Below are positions 17,995 through 26,779 of a stretch of DNA of 64,000 nt, one piece after another. Source of the DNA: Acidimicrobiales bacterium (GTDB taxonomy: Bacteria > Actinomycetota > Acidimicrobiia > Acidimicrobiales > MedAcidi-G1). The notes under the pieces were generated by a model that had not been told where the DNA came from, ran no database searches, and was given only the letters and a program-made list of their open reading frames with translations. Numbering within the stretch: the first letter of the stretch is position 1; each line of letters begins with the position of its first letter. Made by a program: the position numbers and the translations under genes. The stretch spans positions 1 to 64,000 of the forward strand of contig JAQWOV010000005.1 of assembly GCA_029245675.1 (NCBI GenBank). The letters are read 5' to 3'.

Positions 17995-18380
17995 TATCCA
18001 TCTTGTCCAAAGAATTCATAAATTTTTTCTTTTGGTCGTCCCACACAAGCCACAATTTTCTTATCTTTAAATAAATCGCCGTGAACCAAAATAGGTCTTT
18101 GAATTAAAGCTTTTTTCTGGGAAAGCAATTCAACTACCGCCGAGGAGTCCCCAATGTAGTCCTCTTCGTTTAGCTCTAATTTTTTGAACTGGGAGTCTTT
18201 ACGCACTAAATCTTCTACAGGCCCATCTAAACCATCTGCAATACGTTGCAGCGTTTCAGCGGTTGGTGGTTCCTTCATATAGAGAATGACTTCTACTTCT
18301 TTTCCTAACTCTTCAGCGACCGCTAAAGCATTTTTTGAAGCATGTCAATTAGGGTTGTGAAATACGGTGTAATTAGCCAC
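17994..18380 (-). CDS. Candidate selenocysteine-containing ArsC-family reductase (TGA = Sec12)
   Basis: Reading from GTG 18380 gives 128 residues if the in-frame TGA (18345-18347) is decoded. The line-up with E. coli ArsC is close: the HNPxC motif reads HNPN-TGA, so the stop falls exactly on catalytic Cys12. The arsenate-binding arginines are kept at Arg60 (LVRKD), Arg95 (QRPIL) and Arg115 (GRPKE). AGGAG lies five bases before the GTG, and the gene starts 18 bases after glnB. If TGA were a stop, only a headless protein from 18278 would remain. The substrate may be arsenate or another thiol-reducible target. Decoding needs SelA/B/C/D elsewhere in the genome. Confidence 0.8.
18307..18332 (-). 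promoter_or_regulatory. Candidate bacterial SECIS hairpin
   Basis: Downstream of the TGA, CUUUAGC (18328-18322) pairs with GCUGAAG (18317-18311) around a GGUC loop (18321-18318): seven pairs, one of them U-G. Three further pairs can form below a G-A mismatch. The loop begins 23 nt after the TGA and has G at its first two positions, matching the described bacterial SECIS rules (loop 16-37 nt from UGA, G early in the loop). Not experimentally tested. Confidence 0.65.
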
Positions 18381-18398
18381 TGGTTCTCCTATTTATTC

Positions 18399-18761
<363 letters not shown>

Positions 18762-18762
18762 C

Positions 18763-18783
18763 TAATTCTTACCATAAGAATTA
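18763..18783 (-). promoter_or_regulatory. Palindrome over the probable glnB promoter
   Basis: TAATTCTTA (18763-18771) and TAAGAATTA (18775-18783) form a perfect 9-bp inverted repeat with a 3-base spacer. On the glnB strand the centre contains TATGGT, a possible -10 box, so a bound regulator would block transcription. The regulator is unknown. Confidence 0.45.
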
Positions 18784-18873
18784 ACGCACTTGTGCTTACG
18801 TCATGTTATGTCACAAACTACATTCCATGCGTTTCGGGTTTGTTTCGTATCGGTAAAGAGTTCTTATCTTCCT

Positions 18874-19827
18874 CTAAATAGATATACGAATCTCCCCTAC
18901 ACATTTACCAGCGTGGTTTGTGAGAGGTTGAGATTCCCCTCTCTCGATTATTCCGAACTCTGCCAAGAGCCACGTTAAGGCTGCTGTTGCTGCTCGAGAA
19001 GCGCCATCACGGGCTTTTAGTGCTATTCCTAACCCTTGCTCCGGAATAGCTGAGCAAAAAACTCCTTCTGCTCCTGTCTTGACGATGGCTCTGCCATTAG
19101 TAGATGAAATAATCTCAGTGCAGGCGCGTCCTGTTCCGGCAATATAAAAAGGCTGATTCTTCATTGCTTTAAATAGCGGTGAAGCTGAAGGTTTCGCAAT
19201 CATCTCCGCCCAGCCAATCGCCAGTCCGCTTAATGGCACCGCCCAAACGGGGACCCCGCACCCGTCAACACCCGGTTCTTGCCCTGAGAGATCCACATGA
19301 CACATCTCACTTAAAATTGGAGTTACATAGTCTGTATGTAGCTGATGATTCGGGTGTAGATAATTTTCATGGTCAATTCCTAAATGCCGCATGACAGTAA
19401 GGAAACCAGTGTGTTTTCCGGAGCAATTATTTGCGGCTACTTTCGGATGATTTTCATGAAATATTTCTTCTTTTACTAAATTAAAGTCCATCGGATCATG
19501 CTGCCCACAAGCAAGATCATCTGGAGAGCAACCTATTTTTGAAAGCCAATTTTCTACTGCTTCTACATGTAGCTTTTCGCCATTATGGCTAGAACATGCT
19601 AAAGCGATTTCTATCTCGCTTAGTTCAAATGCGTCAGCAGCTCCCGTTTCGATGAGCGGAAGGGCTTGTAGAGGTTTTATCGCGGAACGCGGAAGAACTG
19701 ATTTTTCATAGTCTCCCCAGGCTGAAATTTTCTTTCCAGACAAATCTGCTACGGCGACATCAACATAATGGAAACTCTCTATTGAGTTTCCGCGTGTGAG
19801 CTCTATGCACAGAGGTGCAGGATTCAT
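18874..19827 (-). CDS. Asparaginase II family protein
   Basis: The 317-residue protein belongs to the thermolabile asparaginase II family (PF06089-like). Characteristic stretches are PRSAIKPLQALPL, CSSHNGE, NNCSGKHTGFL and DGCGVPVWAVPLS. It would release aspartate and ammonia from asparagine, which suits the neighbouring nitrogen regulator glnB. It overlaps the upstream DUF6356 gene by four bases. Confidence 0.9.
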   Translation of the reverse strand: MNPAPLCIELTRGNSIESFHYVDVAVADLSGKKISAWGDYEKSVLPRSAIKPLQALPLIETGAADAFELSEIEIALACSSHNGEKLHVEAVENWLSKIGCSPDDLACGQHDPMDFNLVKEEIFHENHPKVAANNCSGKHTGFLTVMRHLGIDHENYLHPNHQLHTDYVTPILSEMCHVDLSGQEPGVDGCGVPVWAVPLSGLAIGWAEMIAKPSASPLFKAMKNQPFYIAGTGRACTEIISSTNGRAIVKTGAEGVFCSAIPEQGLGIALKARDGASRAATAALTWLLAEFGIIERGESQPLTNHAGKCVGEIRISI

Positions 19828-20048
19828 AGGTCACTAGATGCGTCACGAAGTTCAGAAATTCCTTCCGCAACTTCGATTGCTATATCCCCAGCTTTCGTGG
19901 TGAAGAAACCTGGAATAAGCGCATGTATAAACGCAACCAAACCTCCTCCGAACATACGGAAACCCATGATTATGGCTCTTCCAGCATGTTGAAAGTATGT
20001 TTCTCCTACTGATGCCGGATGGTCTATAAACATTTTCTTCAAACCCAT
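19824..20048 (-). CDS. DUF6356 family small membrane protein
   Basis: The 74-residue protein contains DHPASVGETYFQH and a hydrophobic stretch (about 27-50), which match the DUF6356 family. Function unknown. A TAAGGT box (20055-20060) ends six bases before the ATG, so it is probably the leaderless first gene of a two-gene operon with asparaginase. Confidence 0.75.
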   Translation of the reverse strand: MGLKKMFIDHPASVGETYFQHAGRAIIMGFRMFGGGLVAFIHALIPGFFTTKAGDIAIEVAEGISELRDASSDL

Positions 20049-20054
20049 ATCTGT

Positions 20055-20060
20055 ACCTTA
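20055..20060 (-). promoter_or_regulatory. Likely leaderless -10 box (DUF6356 gene)
   Basis: TAAGGT ends 6 bases before the ATG at 20048. Confidence 0.45.
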
Positions 20061-20096
20061 GAGAAGTTAAGACTTCATCGGGCTACCAAGGAACAT

Positions 20097-21068
20097 TTAT
20101 TCTTTTCTGTCTCGACTCTTTTGTTCTTCCAGCTCGTTCCGTAACGCTAAGTACCTCTCAACACGGCGAAAGTCTATTTCTTCTTTTTCTTTAGCCTCAG
20201 TAATTGCGCAACCAGGTTCAGTGCTATGCATGCAGTCGTTAAAACGGCACTGTTCTGCTAAACCTTCAAGATCCTCAAAAACTCTTTCTAAAGCCTCTTG
20301 AGCGTCCCAAATTCCTACAGACCGAACACCCGGAGTGTCAATAAGAATCCCGCCTCCTGGTTTAAGAATCATTTCTCGATTGACTGTTGTGTGTCTACCT
20401 TTTTTGTCTCCTGTACGCACTTCGCCTGTGGTCATCGCTTCGTGTCCTACAAGAGCGTTAATTAGAGTAGATTTCCCCGCACCTGACTCGCCAAGTAGTG
20501 CAACAGTTTTTCCAATTCCTATTAAATCTTCTACCGCTCCTAGGCCTTCTAGTGACTCATTCAATAAGGACACGGTAAAAATTGGGATTCCTACCGCTAT
20601 GGCCTGAATGGTTGTTTTTATTTCCAGAGACTCTTGAACTTGGTCTGCTTTCGTTAGAACTATTGAAACGTCTGCTCCGCTGTCTCGAGCAATAATTAAA
20701 AATCGTTCAAGTCGTCCCGGCGGTAACGGACGGTCTAAGCCATGAACTATGAACACGTGATCTATATTCGCCACTAAGACTTGTTCGATTACTTGTTCAG
20801 AAGGGTCGCGGCGGGAAACTGTGTTGAACCTTGCGAGTACCTCATGAATCAGAAATCCGAGATCGGGATCTTCGACTATTGCTACCCAATCTCCAACCAC
20901 TGGAGCTAACACATCCTGTGATCGTTGAGAATCTGAGAGGACTCGTAAAACTCCCTGTGCCGTAACAACATCGCATTCTCCACGATCAACTCGCACTATC
21001 CGTCCAAGTTCACCCGAAGAGGGTTCTAGTTCTGGCCTGTAGCCGTAATCATGTAAATCAATTTTCAT
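20097..21068 (-). CDS. rsgA: Ribosome small-subunit GTPase RsgA
   Basis: The protein has 323 residues in three parts: an N-terminal OB fold, a circularly permuted GTPase domain (TKAD, then GESGAGKST, then DTPG) and a C-terminal zinc finger (CRFNDCMHSTEPGC). RsgA helps 30S ribosome maturation. A TACGAT box (21078-21083) ends nine bases before the ATG. With der, this window holds two ribosome-assembly GTPases. Confidence 0.96.
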   Translation of the reverse strand: MKIDLHDYGYRPELEPSSGELGRIVRVDRGECDVVTAQGVLRVLSDSQRSQDVLAPVVGDWVAIVEDPDLGFLIHEVLARFNTVSRRDPSEQVIEQVLVANIDHVFIVHGLDRPLPPGRLERFLIIARDSGADVSIVLTKADQVQESLEIKTTIQAIAVGIPIFTVSLLNESLEGLGAVEDLIGIGKTVALLGESGAGKSTLINALVGHEAMTTGEVRTGDKKGRHTTVNREMILKPGGGILIDTPGVRSVGIWDAQEALERVFEDLEGLAEQCRFNDCMHSTEPGCAITEAKEKEEIDFRRVERYLALRNELEEQKSRDRKE

Positions 21069-21110
21069 CTAATACTGATCGTAGATGGATATAACCCCTT
21101 GACCTGCGTC

Positions 21111-21116
21111 TAGCCT
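21111..21116 (+). promoter_or_regulatory. Likely leaderless -10 box (gpgS)
   Basis: TAGCCT ends 6 bases before the ATG at 21123. Confidence 0.45.
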
Positions 21117-21122
21117 TAACTT

Positions 21123-22352
21123 ATGCCCGACTTTTTTCAAAACGGTTCGATTGGAACGATTCATCAATTGAATGAACGTGACACCGCCGAATTGGAAAAA
21201 GACCTTGTCCAGTGGGGAAAAGAGAGTCCAATCGCTCTTGTTATTCCGTGTCTTTTCAGCGAACTAGAGAACTCAGCTTTACCAAAAATAGTTGACGAAC
21301 TCACACAGGCCAGTTATCTGAGCGAAATAGTTATTGGTCTTGATAATGCCTCAAAAGACCAGTTCGAAATTGCTAAAAAGTTTTTTTCGAAACTTCCACA
21401 AAGACATCGTGTTCTCTGGCAAGACGGCCCACGTCTCCAAGAAATCAATCAATCACTTGGACGTTTTGGTTTTCCTCCAGAAAGATCTGGTAAGGGAAAA
21501 AACGTGTGGTATTGCCTCGGTTATCTTTTAGCCAGGAATGAGTTTCAGACAATTGCTTGCCACGATGCTGATATTAAAAATTATGATCGTTCCCTACTTG
21601 CTCGTCTTCTTTACCCAATAGTTCAACCATCTTTCAATTACGCATTCGCTAAGGGCTACTACTACCGAGCATCAACCGATCAAAGTGAGACACGCCTACA
21701 TGGTCGCGTTAGCCGTCTGTACGTAACTCCATTAATTCGAGCACTCTCTACAACTTTTGGCCGCACGGATGAACTTGAATATCTTGACAGTTTTCGTTAT
21801 CCACTCGCAGGAGAAAGCGCTATGGATATAAGCGTTGCTCGCTCACTCCGCTTTCCTTCAGACTGGGGCCTTGAAATCGGAGTGCTCTCGGAAGTTTACG
21901 CCCGGTATCCAAATGCAAGAATTTGTCAAGTTGACATAGCGAGCGATTATGACCATAAGCATCAGCCGTTATCGGATGATGATAAGACAACGGGTCTTCA
22001 TCGGATGAGTCGAGATATCGCAAAAGCTTTTTTTAGAAAACTTACGACTTCTGGGTTCTCTCTTACTCAAGAAAGTTTTAGAACACTACGGGCCACTTAT
22101 ATGCGAGCCGCTCTAGAACTTATTGAGCACTATGAAAGTGACGCTGTATCTAATTCCATGGCTTATGACCGCAATCTAGAAGAATCCATGATCTCTCTGT
22201 TTGGGCAATCTGTCCTTGAGGCTGGAGAGGACTTTCTTCGAAACCCTTCAGAGAATCCTTTCACTTCAAGTTGGTCTGAAGTGCAGAGCGAAAATAAAGA
22301 AATCTTTGCGGATCTTTTAGCAGCTATTGAGTCCGACAACGACACACCGTAG
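21123..22352 (+). CDS. gpgS: Glucosyl-3-phosphoglycerate synthase (GT81-like)
   Basis: The 409-residue glycosyltransferase resembles cyanobacterial and marine GpgS: N-terminal FFQNGSIGTIH, ALVIPCLFSE, the metal-binding HDADI, RLHGRVSRLYVTPL, RYPLAGE and DWGLEIG. GpgS joins UDP/NDP-glucose to 3-phosphoglycerate, the first step to the compatible solute glucosylglycerate. The partner phosphatase gene gpgP is not adjacent. A role in osmotic balance is inferred from the family. Confidence 0.78.
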   Translation: MPDFFQNGSIGTIHQLNERDTAELEKDLVQWGKESPIALVIPCLFSELENSALPKIVDELTQASYLSEIVIGLDNASKDQFEIAKKFFSKLPQRHRVLWQDGPRLQEINQSLGRFGFPPERSGKGKNVWYCLGYLLARNEFQTIACHDADIKNYDRSLLARLLYPIVQPSFNYAFAKGYYYRASTDQSETRLHGRVSRLYVTPLIRALSTTFGRTDELEYLDSFRYPLAGESAMDISVARSLRFPSDWGLEIGVLSEVYARYPNARICQVDIASDYDHKHQPLSDDDKTTGLHRMSRDIAKAFFRKLTTSGFSLTQESFRTLRATYMRAALELIEHYESDAVSNSMAYDRNLEESMISLFGQSVLEAGEDFLRNPSENPFTSSWSEVQSENKEIFADLLAAIESDNDTP

Positions 22353-22400
22353 ACAACCTCTTCTTTACCAACTCATAATGCTTCTCTAACAAAAGCAAGT

Positions 22401-22406
22401 GATAAT
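22401..22406 (+). promoter_or_regulatory. Likely leaderless -10 box (short ORF before DUF1800)
   Basis: GATAAT matches five of six consensus bases and ends 6 bases before an ATG at 22413. Confidence 0.45.
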
Positions 22407-22412
22407 TCAATC

Positions 22413-22457
22413 ATGAAAGACACACGAACCCGCTTAGATTCATTATGGTTTCTTTGA
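22413..22457 (+). CDS. Possible 14-codon upstream ORF coupled to the DUF1800 gene
   Basis: The reading MKDTRTRLDSLWFL begins at the position expected for a leaderless transcript and its TGA overlaps the DUF1800 ATG by one base (TGATG). DUF1800 has no good ribosome site of its own, so re-initiation after this short ORF would explain its translation. Coding by itself is not proven. Confidence 0.4.
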   Translation: MKDTRTRLDSLWFL

Positions 22458-23752
22458 TGAGTGACCAAGAAAATCTTTTCTGGATATCCAACCGTATGGG
22501 CTTCGGACTAAGCCCTAGTGAGATGGAACTCCATCAAGATCAAAATTTCTCTGAGTTTGTTGGAAAGCGGATTGACCCGGAGAAGCACGGTTTAAAAATA
22601 CCAGCAGAACCATTCGAAAATGCTGAAGACTTCATTCCGGCAGACAAAGACGCCAGTGATTTCAAAAAACAGGAACGAGCTGCTTCTCTGGAATTATTTG
22701 ATCTCTGGTTAGACGAGATGAGAGACACTTCAGATCCTGTTCTGGAATGGATGACTTTTTTCTGGCACGACCATTTCGCTGTTAGCGCAAGAGAGATTAA
22801 AAGCTTGCGAGCATTTGTACGACACCTACGTCTCCTGCGCACCCATGCGCGAGGGAGTTATCCCACGATGCTTCGTGAAGTCACTATTGATCCTGCCATG
22901 CTTATTTTCTTAGATGGGTATAAAAACACTGCTAAGAAACCTAACGAAAACTACGGCAGAGAACTTCTAGAGCTGTATTCATTGGGCATAGGAAACTATT
23001 CAGAAGATGATGTGATGGCTGCTTCTAGAGCACTCACCGGATGGCGCGTTACGGAAAATGGAGTTGAGTTCAAACCCAGACAACATGATGACACTCCCCA
23101 AATTCTTTTAGGCAACAGCAATGTTCATGATCTAGACACAGTCATGGAAGCTGTTGTCAATCACGAAGCTCTTCCTGGCTTCATTTCAAAAAAACTCTCA
23201 GATGCTGTTCTTGGTACTGAAATCCCCGATGCAGTAATTAACGAGTTCGCAGCGGTTTTTGCCAACAACGATCTCGAACTTATTCCACTTATCGAAGCAA
23301 TTGTTGACGCAGGTTTATCAATGAACAAACGTGTTCCAATTATCCGTCATCCTGTCAGTTGGCTGCTTAACGCTGAAAAAGTAACTGGCGTCAAATTGGA
23401 TGTTATAGAGCGGGCCAACATGTTGAGTCAAATGAACATGCTCCCCGGTCGACCTCCAAACGTGGGAGGTTTTCCTAAAACAGATCACTATTTAAGTGCT
23501 TCCTCTACCGCAGCACGTTTTTCTTCCGCAGGCATCATTGTTTCAAAAACCCCTCGTGAATCTGTGGCTCTTCAAGCTGCTAAATCTGCTAATTGGGGAG
23601 ATTTAGCAAATATTTGTGGCCGCACAAATGGGTTCAATCAACCGACTATTGAATCCCTTCAAGATCTTTGGGAAAGCTCACCTTCTTCTTCTCAAGGCGG
23701 TCGAGTATGTTTGGCTATAGCGCTCTCCTCTCCAGATTTCATGGTGATATAA
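22457..23752 (+). CDS. DUF1800 family protein
   Basis: The protein has about 431 residues. Typical DUF1800 stretches include MTFFWHDHFAVS, NENYGRELLELYSLG and ALTGWRV. DUF1800 and DUF1501 proteins almost always occur as neighbours and are thought to act together at the cell surface, though no function is established. I start at the ATG at 22457 rather than at the in-frame codon at 22445. The stop is directly followed by the DUF1501 ATG. Confidence 0.88.
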   Translation: MSDQENLFWISNRMGFGLSPSEMELHQDQNFSEFVGKRIDPEKHGLKIPAEPFENAEDFIPADKDASDFKKQERAASLELFDLWLDEMRDTSDPVLEWMTFFWHDHFAVSAREIKSLRAFVRHLRLLRTHARGSYPTMLREVTIDPAMLIFLDGYKNTAKKPNENYGRELLELYSLGIGNYSEDDVMAASRALTGWRVTENGVEFKPRQHDDTPQILLGNSNVHDLDTVMEAVVNHEALPGFISKKLSDAVLGTEIPDAVINEFAAVFANNDLELIPLIEAIVDAGLSMNKRVPIIRHPVSWLLNAEKVTGVKLDVIERANMLSQMNMLPGRPPNVGGFPKTDHYLSASSTAARFSSAGIIVSKTPRESVALQAAKSANWGDLANICGRTNGFNQPTIESLQDLWESSPSSSQGGRVCLAIALSSPDFMVI

Positions 23753-25024
23753 ATGAGCGAACTAAGTCGTCGTCGATTTCTTTACCTTTCAGGTGGTGCT
23801 GCCGCTACAGCAACTGGGGTAGGTGTATGGGCTGCGCTACTACGTGGGGAATCCGAAAAAGGCATGCTGGTTCCCCCGTCAACAACTTTAGGTATGACTT
23901 CTACTACCACGACTACAACGACTACAACGACAGCGCCAACACCTCCTCAAAACCCTGTGGTGGTGATTGTCCAGATGGATGGCGGGAACGACGGGTTGAA
24001 TACTCTGGTTCCCCTTGATGGCTTGTACCACGCTGCACGTCCTACGATTGGTTTACCTGACTCCAACCTGATCTCACTGGCTGGAAGAACCGACTTTGGT
24101 CTGCATCCAGCGTTAGCCCCACTATCTGATTTCTGGGACAAAGATATGCTGAGAATTGTTGCTGGTTCTGGAATACCTGAGCAAGGAAGATCACATTTTG
24201 CTGCAACGGATGCATGGCATAGCGGGCAAACAGACAAAGAAGAAACAGGATGGATTGGGCGGTGGTTAGATGCCACCGAGGGGTCAACTCCAAATCCACT
24301 CCGCGGGATAGCTCTTGGTGGTGGAGCACCAATTCTTAACGGAAAGACAAGCATCTCAACAGTAATTAATTCACCTTCAAATTTTCGACTAGCAACTCCC
24401 CCTGGCACCGATAGTGAAAGTATCGTTTTGGCTTTCTTGAACACTGCTTCTCCTCTAGCAAGTGATCCCGCTTTAGCTGCTGCGCAATCAGCTATTCCAA
24501 ATTCTTTGGACGCAATTGGGGTCTTTGATTCAGCTAAATCTGGAGTTGATCCAGATCCTTACGCCGAAGAATCTTTCACGACTCTTCTTGAAACTGCAGC
24601 AGAACTTATAAACATGAATTTAGATACTCGAGTTATTGTTGTCAGCATCCCCGGGTTTGATACCCACTCTGATCAACTCGGCCGGCATCAAAACCTCCTA
24701 GAAGATTTCGTCACCGGTGTATCGAACTTCTGGAATCGTGTTGAATCCAATGGTCACGCGGACCGCGTGCTACTTATGTCTACGAGCGAATTCGGTAGAA
24801 GAGTTGCGGAAAATGGTTCTAGTGGAACTGACCATGGTGCTGCATCTGTTCAATTTTTGATTGGCTCTGGAAAAGGATTATATGGAGATTTCGATTTGAG
24901 GAATCTAGTTAACGGAGACCTTCCCATAACCGTTGATACACGATCCACTTATGCAACCGCACTTGATTGGCTGGGCGGCCCAACTGATGAAATACTCGGA
25001 GACTCTTATAGTCGATTGTTCTAA
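23753..25024 (+). CDS. DUF1501 family exported protein
   Basis: The protein has 423 residues. The N-terminus carries a Tat-type signal (SRRRFLYLSGG, then a hydrophobic stretch), then a Thr-rich linker (about 44-58) and the DUF1501 domain (alkaline phosphatase-like/sulfatase-like fold), with MDGGNDGLNTLVP and SEFGRR. It is likely a folded cofactor- or metal-bearing protein exported by Tat. It forms a two-gene unit with DUF1800. Confidence 0.88.
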   Translation: MSELSRRRFLYLSGGAAATATGVGVWAALLRGESEKGMLVPPSTTLGMTSTTTTTTTTTTAPTPPQNPVVVIVQMDGGNDGLNTLVPLDGLYHAARPTIGLPDSNLISLAGRTDFGLHPALAPLSDFWDKDMLRIVAGSGIPEQGRSHFAATDAWHSGQTDKEETGWIGRWLDATEGSTPNPLRGIALGGGAPILNGKTSISTVINSPSNFRLATPPGTDSESIVLAFLNTASPLASDPALAAAQSAIPNSLDAIGVFDSAKSGVDPDPYAEESFTTLLETAAELINMNLDTRVIVVSIPGFDTHSDQLGRHQNLLEDFVTGVSNFWNRVESNGHADRVLLMSTSEFGRRVAENGSSGTDHGAASVQFLIGSGKGLYGDFDLRNLVNGDLPITVDTRSTYATALDWLGGPTDEILGDSYSRLF

Positions 25025-25031
25025 AGAAAGA

Positions 25032-26630
25032 CTACGGATTCGGGAGGATAGCCATTTGTTGGTCGGCTGGAAGATTCAAGAACTCTTCAAATTCGACATA
25101 GAACTCTTCCATGGTTAGCCCGAAGGCTTCTTCGAAGGCACCTTCAACTCCGAGTTCATAAACGTTGGGATAGAACGTAAAGAAAAAGTCGTCAAGCGAA
25201 CTTTGATTGACAAGCCAAGCGGTCGCCCATTGGCCGATGGCATACTGCATTACTCCGAAGCAGAGCCCACAGTAGCTCCCTACTCGGTCTCGGTCATCAG
25301 CAAGATCTTGAATTGTCAGGTCGGGTACGAGAGCTCGCAGGTCTTGTGTCTGCTCTAGTGCGTAAGCCATTTCTTGTTCGAAGGAAATCCACCCTTTTTG
25401 ATCGGCGAGATACAACGCGAGGAATTCGGCTGCACCTTCCTCCATCCAAATAGGTGAATCTAATCCAAATCGGTCTGCTGCCATGTATAAGTTATGGGCA
25501 TTCTGGAAGATGTGGACGTATTCGTGGGCGGCGATCTTGGCGCCATAGTCTCCCATCCTAATGGGATTGCCAATTACAAATGACTGTGTAGGTGATGAAC
25601 GTAACCGAGAATGCTGGGCGAACGCATTCGACCCCTCGTAGTAGGCCAATTCGTAAATAGCGACCCCTTGGTCGTTAGGGCACCATTCTGTAGCTGCTGG
25701 TGAGTCATATGCCCACGAACAGTAATCTTCTATTGCTTCGTCAGTAGCGGAAGTATCAGAACCGATAACGTACACCCGCATGGGGCCATATGACCCGAGG
25801 TATTCATCAGCAGCTTGTATTCCTTTTTTCACGATCTCAAGCGAATCGGAAGACAGGTCAGAAGTCAAGTAGTAAGTAGCTGGCGTATCTAAGGGCCTAT
25901 TCCATCCGAAATCTTCGAGCTGTTGCGCTAATTCCCGAGTTTCGTTATCTAGAGGTTCGAATCGTTGTTCGGAAGGATCCAAGGAGACGTAAGGCCAGTA
26001 AATTTTGTGTACCCAGCAATGCTCATGGTCTAACCGTTCTTGAGTGCTATCTGAAGATGTTTCTGTGCTAGGTCCGCAGCCATATTGTGAAGCGTCAGAA
26101 GTCCACTCCCAGCACATTTCTTGCTCACCGGATTCACATTCCCAATCTAAATCCGAATAGTCTGTGCCCTCATGTGAATCCTCATGAGAATAATACGAGT
26201 AGTCACCTGCATCACAGTCTTGCCTGAATCTTTCGCTTTCAAGATAAGGGTCGAGTTCAGAAACAATAAGCCCTAAAAACATCTGTTCGATTTCTATGTA
26301 GTCCAAACCAGACAGGTCAACAATCAGGTCGACTACGCACTCAACGACCTCAGGGGCATCTCCAGGTCCGAGGTCCAGAAGTGTGTTGATAAGAAATTGT
26401 CGTTCGGCGTCATGGTCCTCATGGTCCGCATGGTCGTCTTCGATCTGTTCTTCGATGACGTCTCCGTCTATTTGGTCTTCGTAAGTATCTTTATCTGCGA
26501 GCTCTGCGGTTTCTTCTTTTACTGTGGTGATCTCAGAACGTAGCTCGGCTGCCTCTTCGTCAGAATCGGAACATGACACGGTTAGGGCCGATAATGCGAT
26601 AACACACAAAAGTGAATTCAAAAATTTCAT
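25032..26630 (-). CDS. Acidic secreted lipoprotein with gluzincin-like metallopeptidase motif
   Basis: The protein has 532 residues. A lipoprotein signal ends at Cys20 (LTVSC). A very acidic, His-containing linker (21-76) follows, then a two-cysteine module (Cys98, Cys139) that recurs in the lipase at 55763. The C-terminal half holds HEYVH (369-373) and EE at 397-398 in WMEEGAAEF, the HExxH...E zinc set of gluzincin peptidases. It is probably a surface protease, but cleavage is untested. TACACT (26638-26643) ends 7 bases before the ATG. No named family was recognised. Confidence 0.75.
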   Translation of the reverse strand: MKFLNSLLCVIALSALTVSCSDSDEEAAELRSEITTVKEETAELADKDTYEDQIDGDVIEEQIEDDHADHEDHDAERQFLINTLLDLGPGDAPEVVECVVDLIVDLSGLDYIEIEQMFLGLIVSELDPYLESERFRQDCDAGDYSYYSHEDSHEGTDYSDLDWECESGEQEMCWEWTSDASQYGCGPSTETSSDSTQERLDHEHCWVHKIYWPYVSLDPSEQRFEPLDNETRELAQQLEDFGWNRPLDTPATYYLTSDLSSDSLEIVKKGIQAADEYLGSYGPMRVYVIGSDTSATDEAIEDYCSWAYDSPAATEWCPNDQGVAIYELAYYEGSNAFAQHSRLRSSPTQSFVIGNPIRMGDYGAKIAAHEYVHIFQNAHNLYMAADRFGLDSPIWMEEGAAEFLALYLADQKGWISFEQEMAYALEQTQDLRALVPDLTIQDLADDRDRVGSYCGLCFGVMQYAIGQWATAWLVNQSSLDDFFFTFYPNVYELGVEGAFEEAFGLTMEEFYVEFEEFLNLPADQQMAILPNP

Positions 26631-26637
26631 AAATTCA

Positions 26638-26643
26638 AGTGTA
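26638..26643 (-). promoter_or_regulatory. Likely leaderless -10 box (metallopeptidase-like lipoprotein)
   Basis: TACACT ends 7 bases before the ATG at 26630, just downstream of the tRNA-Ala gene on the same strand. Confidence 0.45.
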
Positions 26644-26671
26644 TTGATCCGTAAAAGGCTAGCCAGATAAC

Positions 26672-26748
26672 TGGTGGAGGTGAGCGGAATCGAACCGCCG
26701 GCCTCTACGTTGCGAACGTAGCGCTCTAGCCAACTGAGCTACACCCCC
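26672..26748 (-). tRNA. tRNA-Ala (anticodon CGC)
   Basis: On the minus strand the acceptor stem GGGGGTG pairs with CACCTCC. The anticodon stem CTACG/CGTAG encloses TTCGCAA (anticodon CGC, reading GCG), and the T-loop is GTTCGATTCC. The CCA end is encoded (26672-26674). Confidence 0.95.
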
Positions 26749-26779
26749 GTTTATTGGGTGGATCGTAGCCTAGTGGTGT

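Noticed and set aside
17994-18278. A 94-residue gene starting at the ATG at 18278, as if ArsC simply began there
   Set aside because: It would lack the whole first strand and active site, while the upstream frame is clearly ArsC, has a ribosome site and is broken only by one TGA at the catalytic position.
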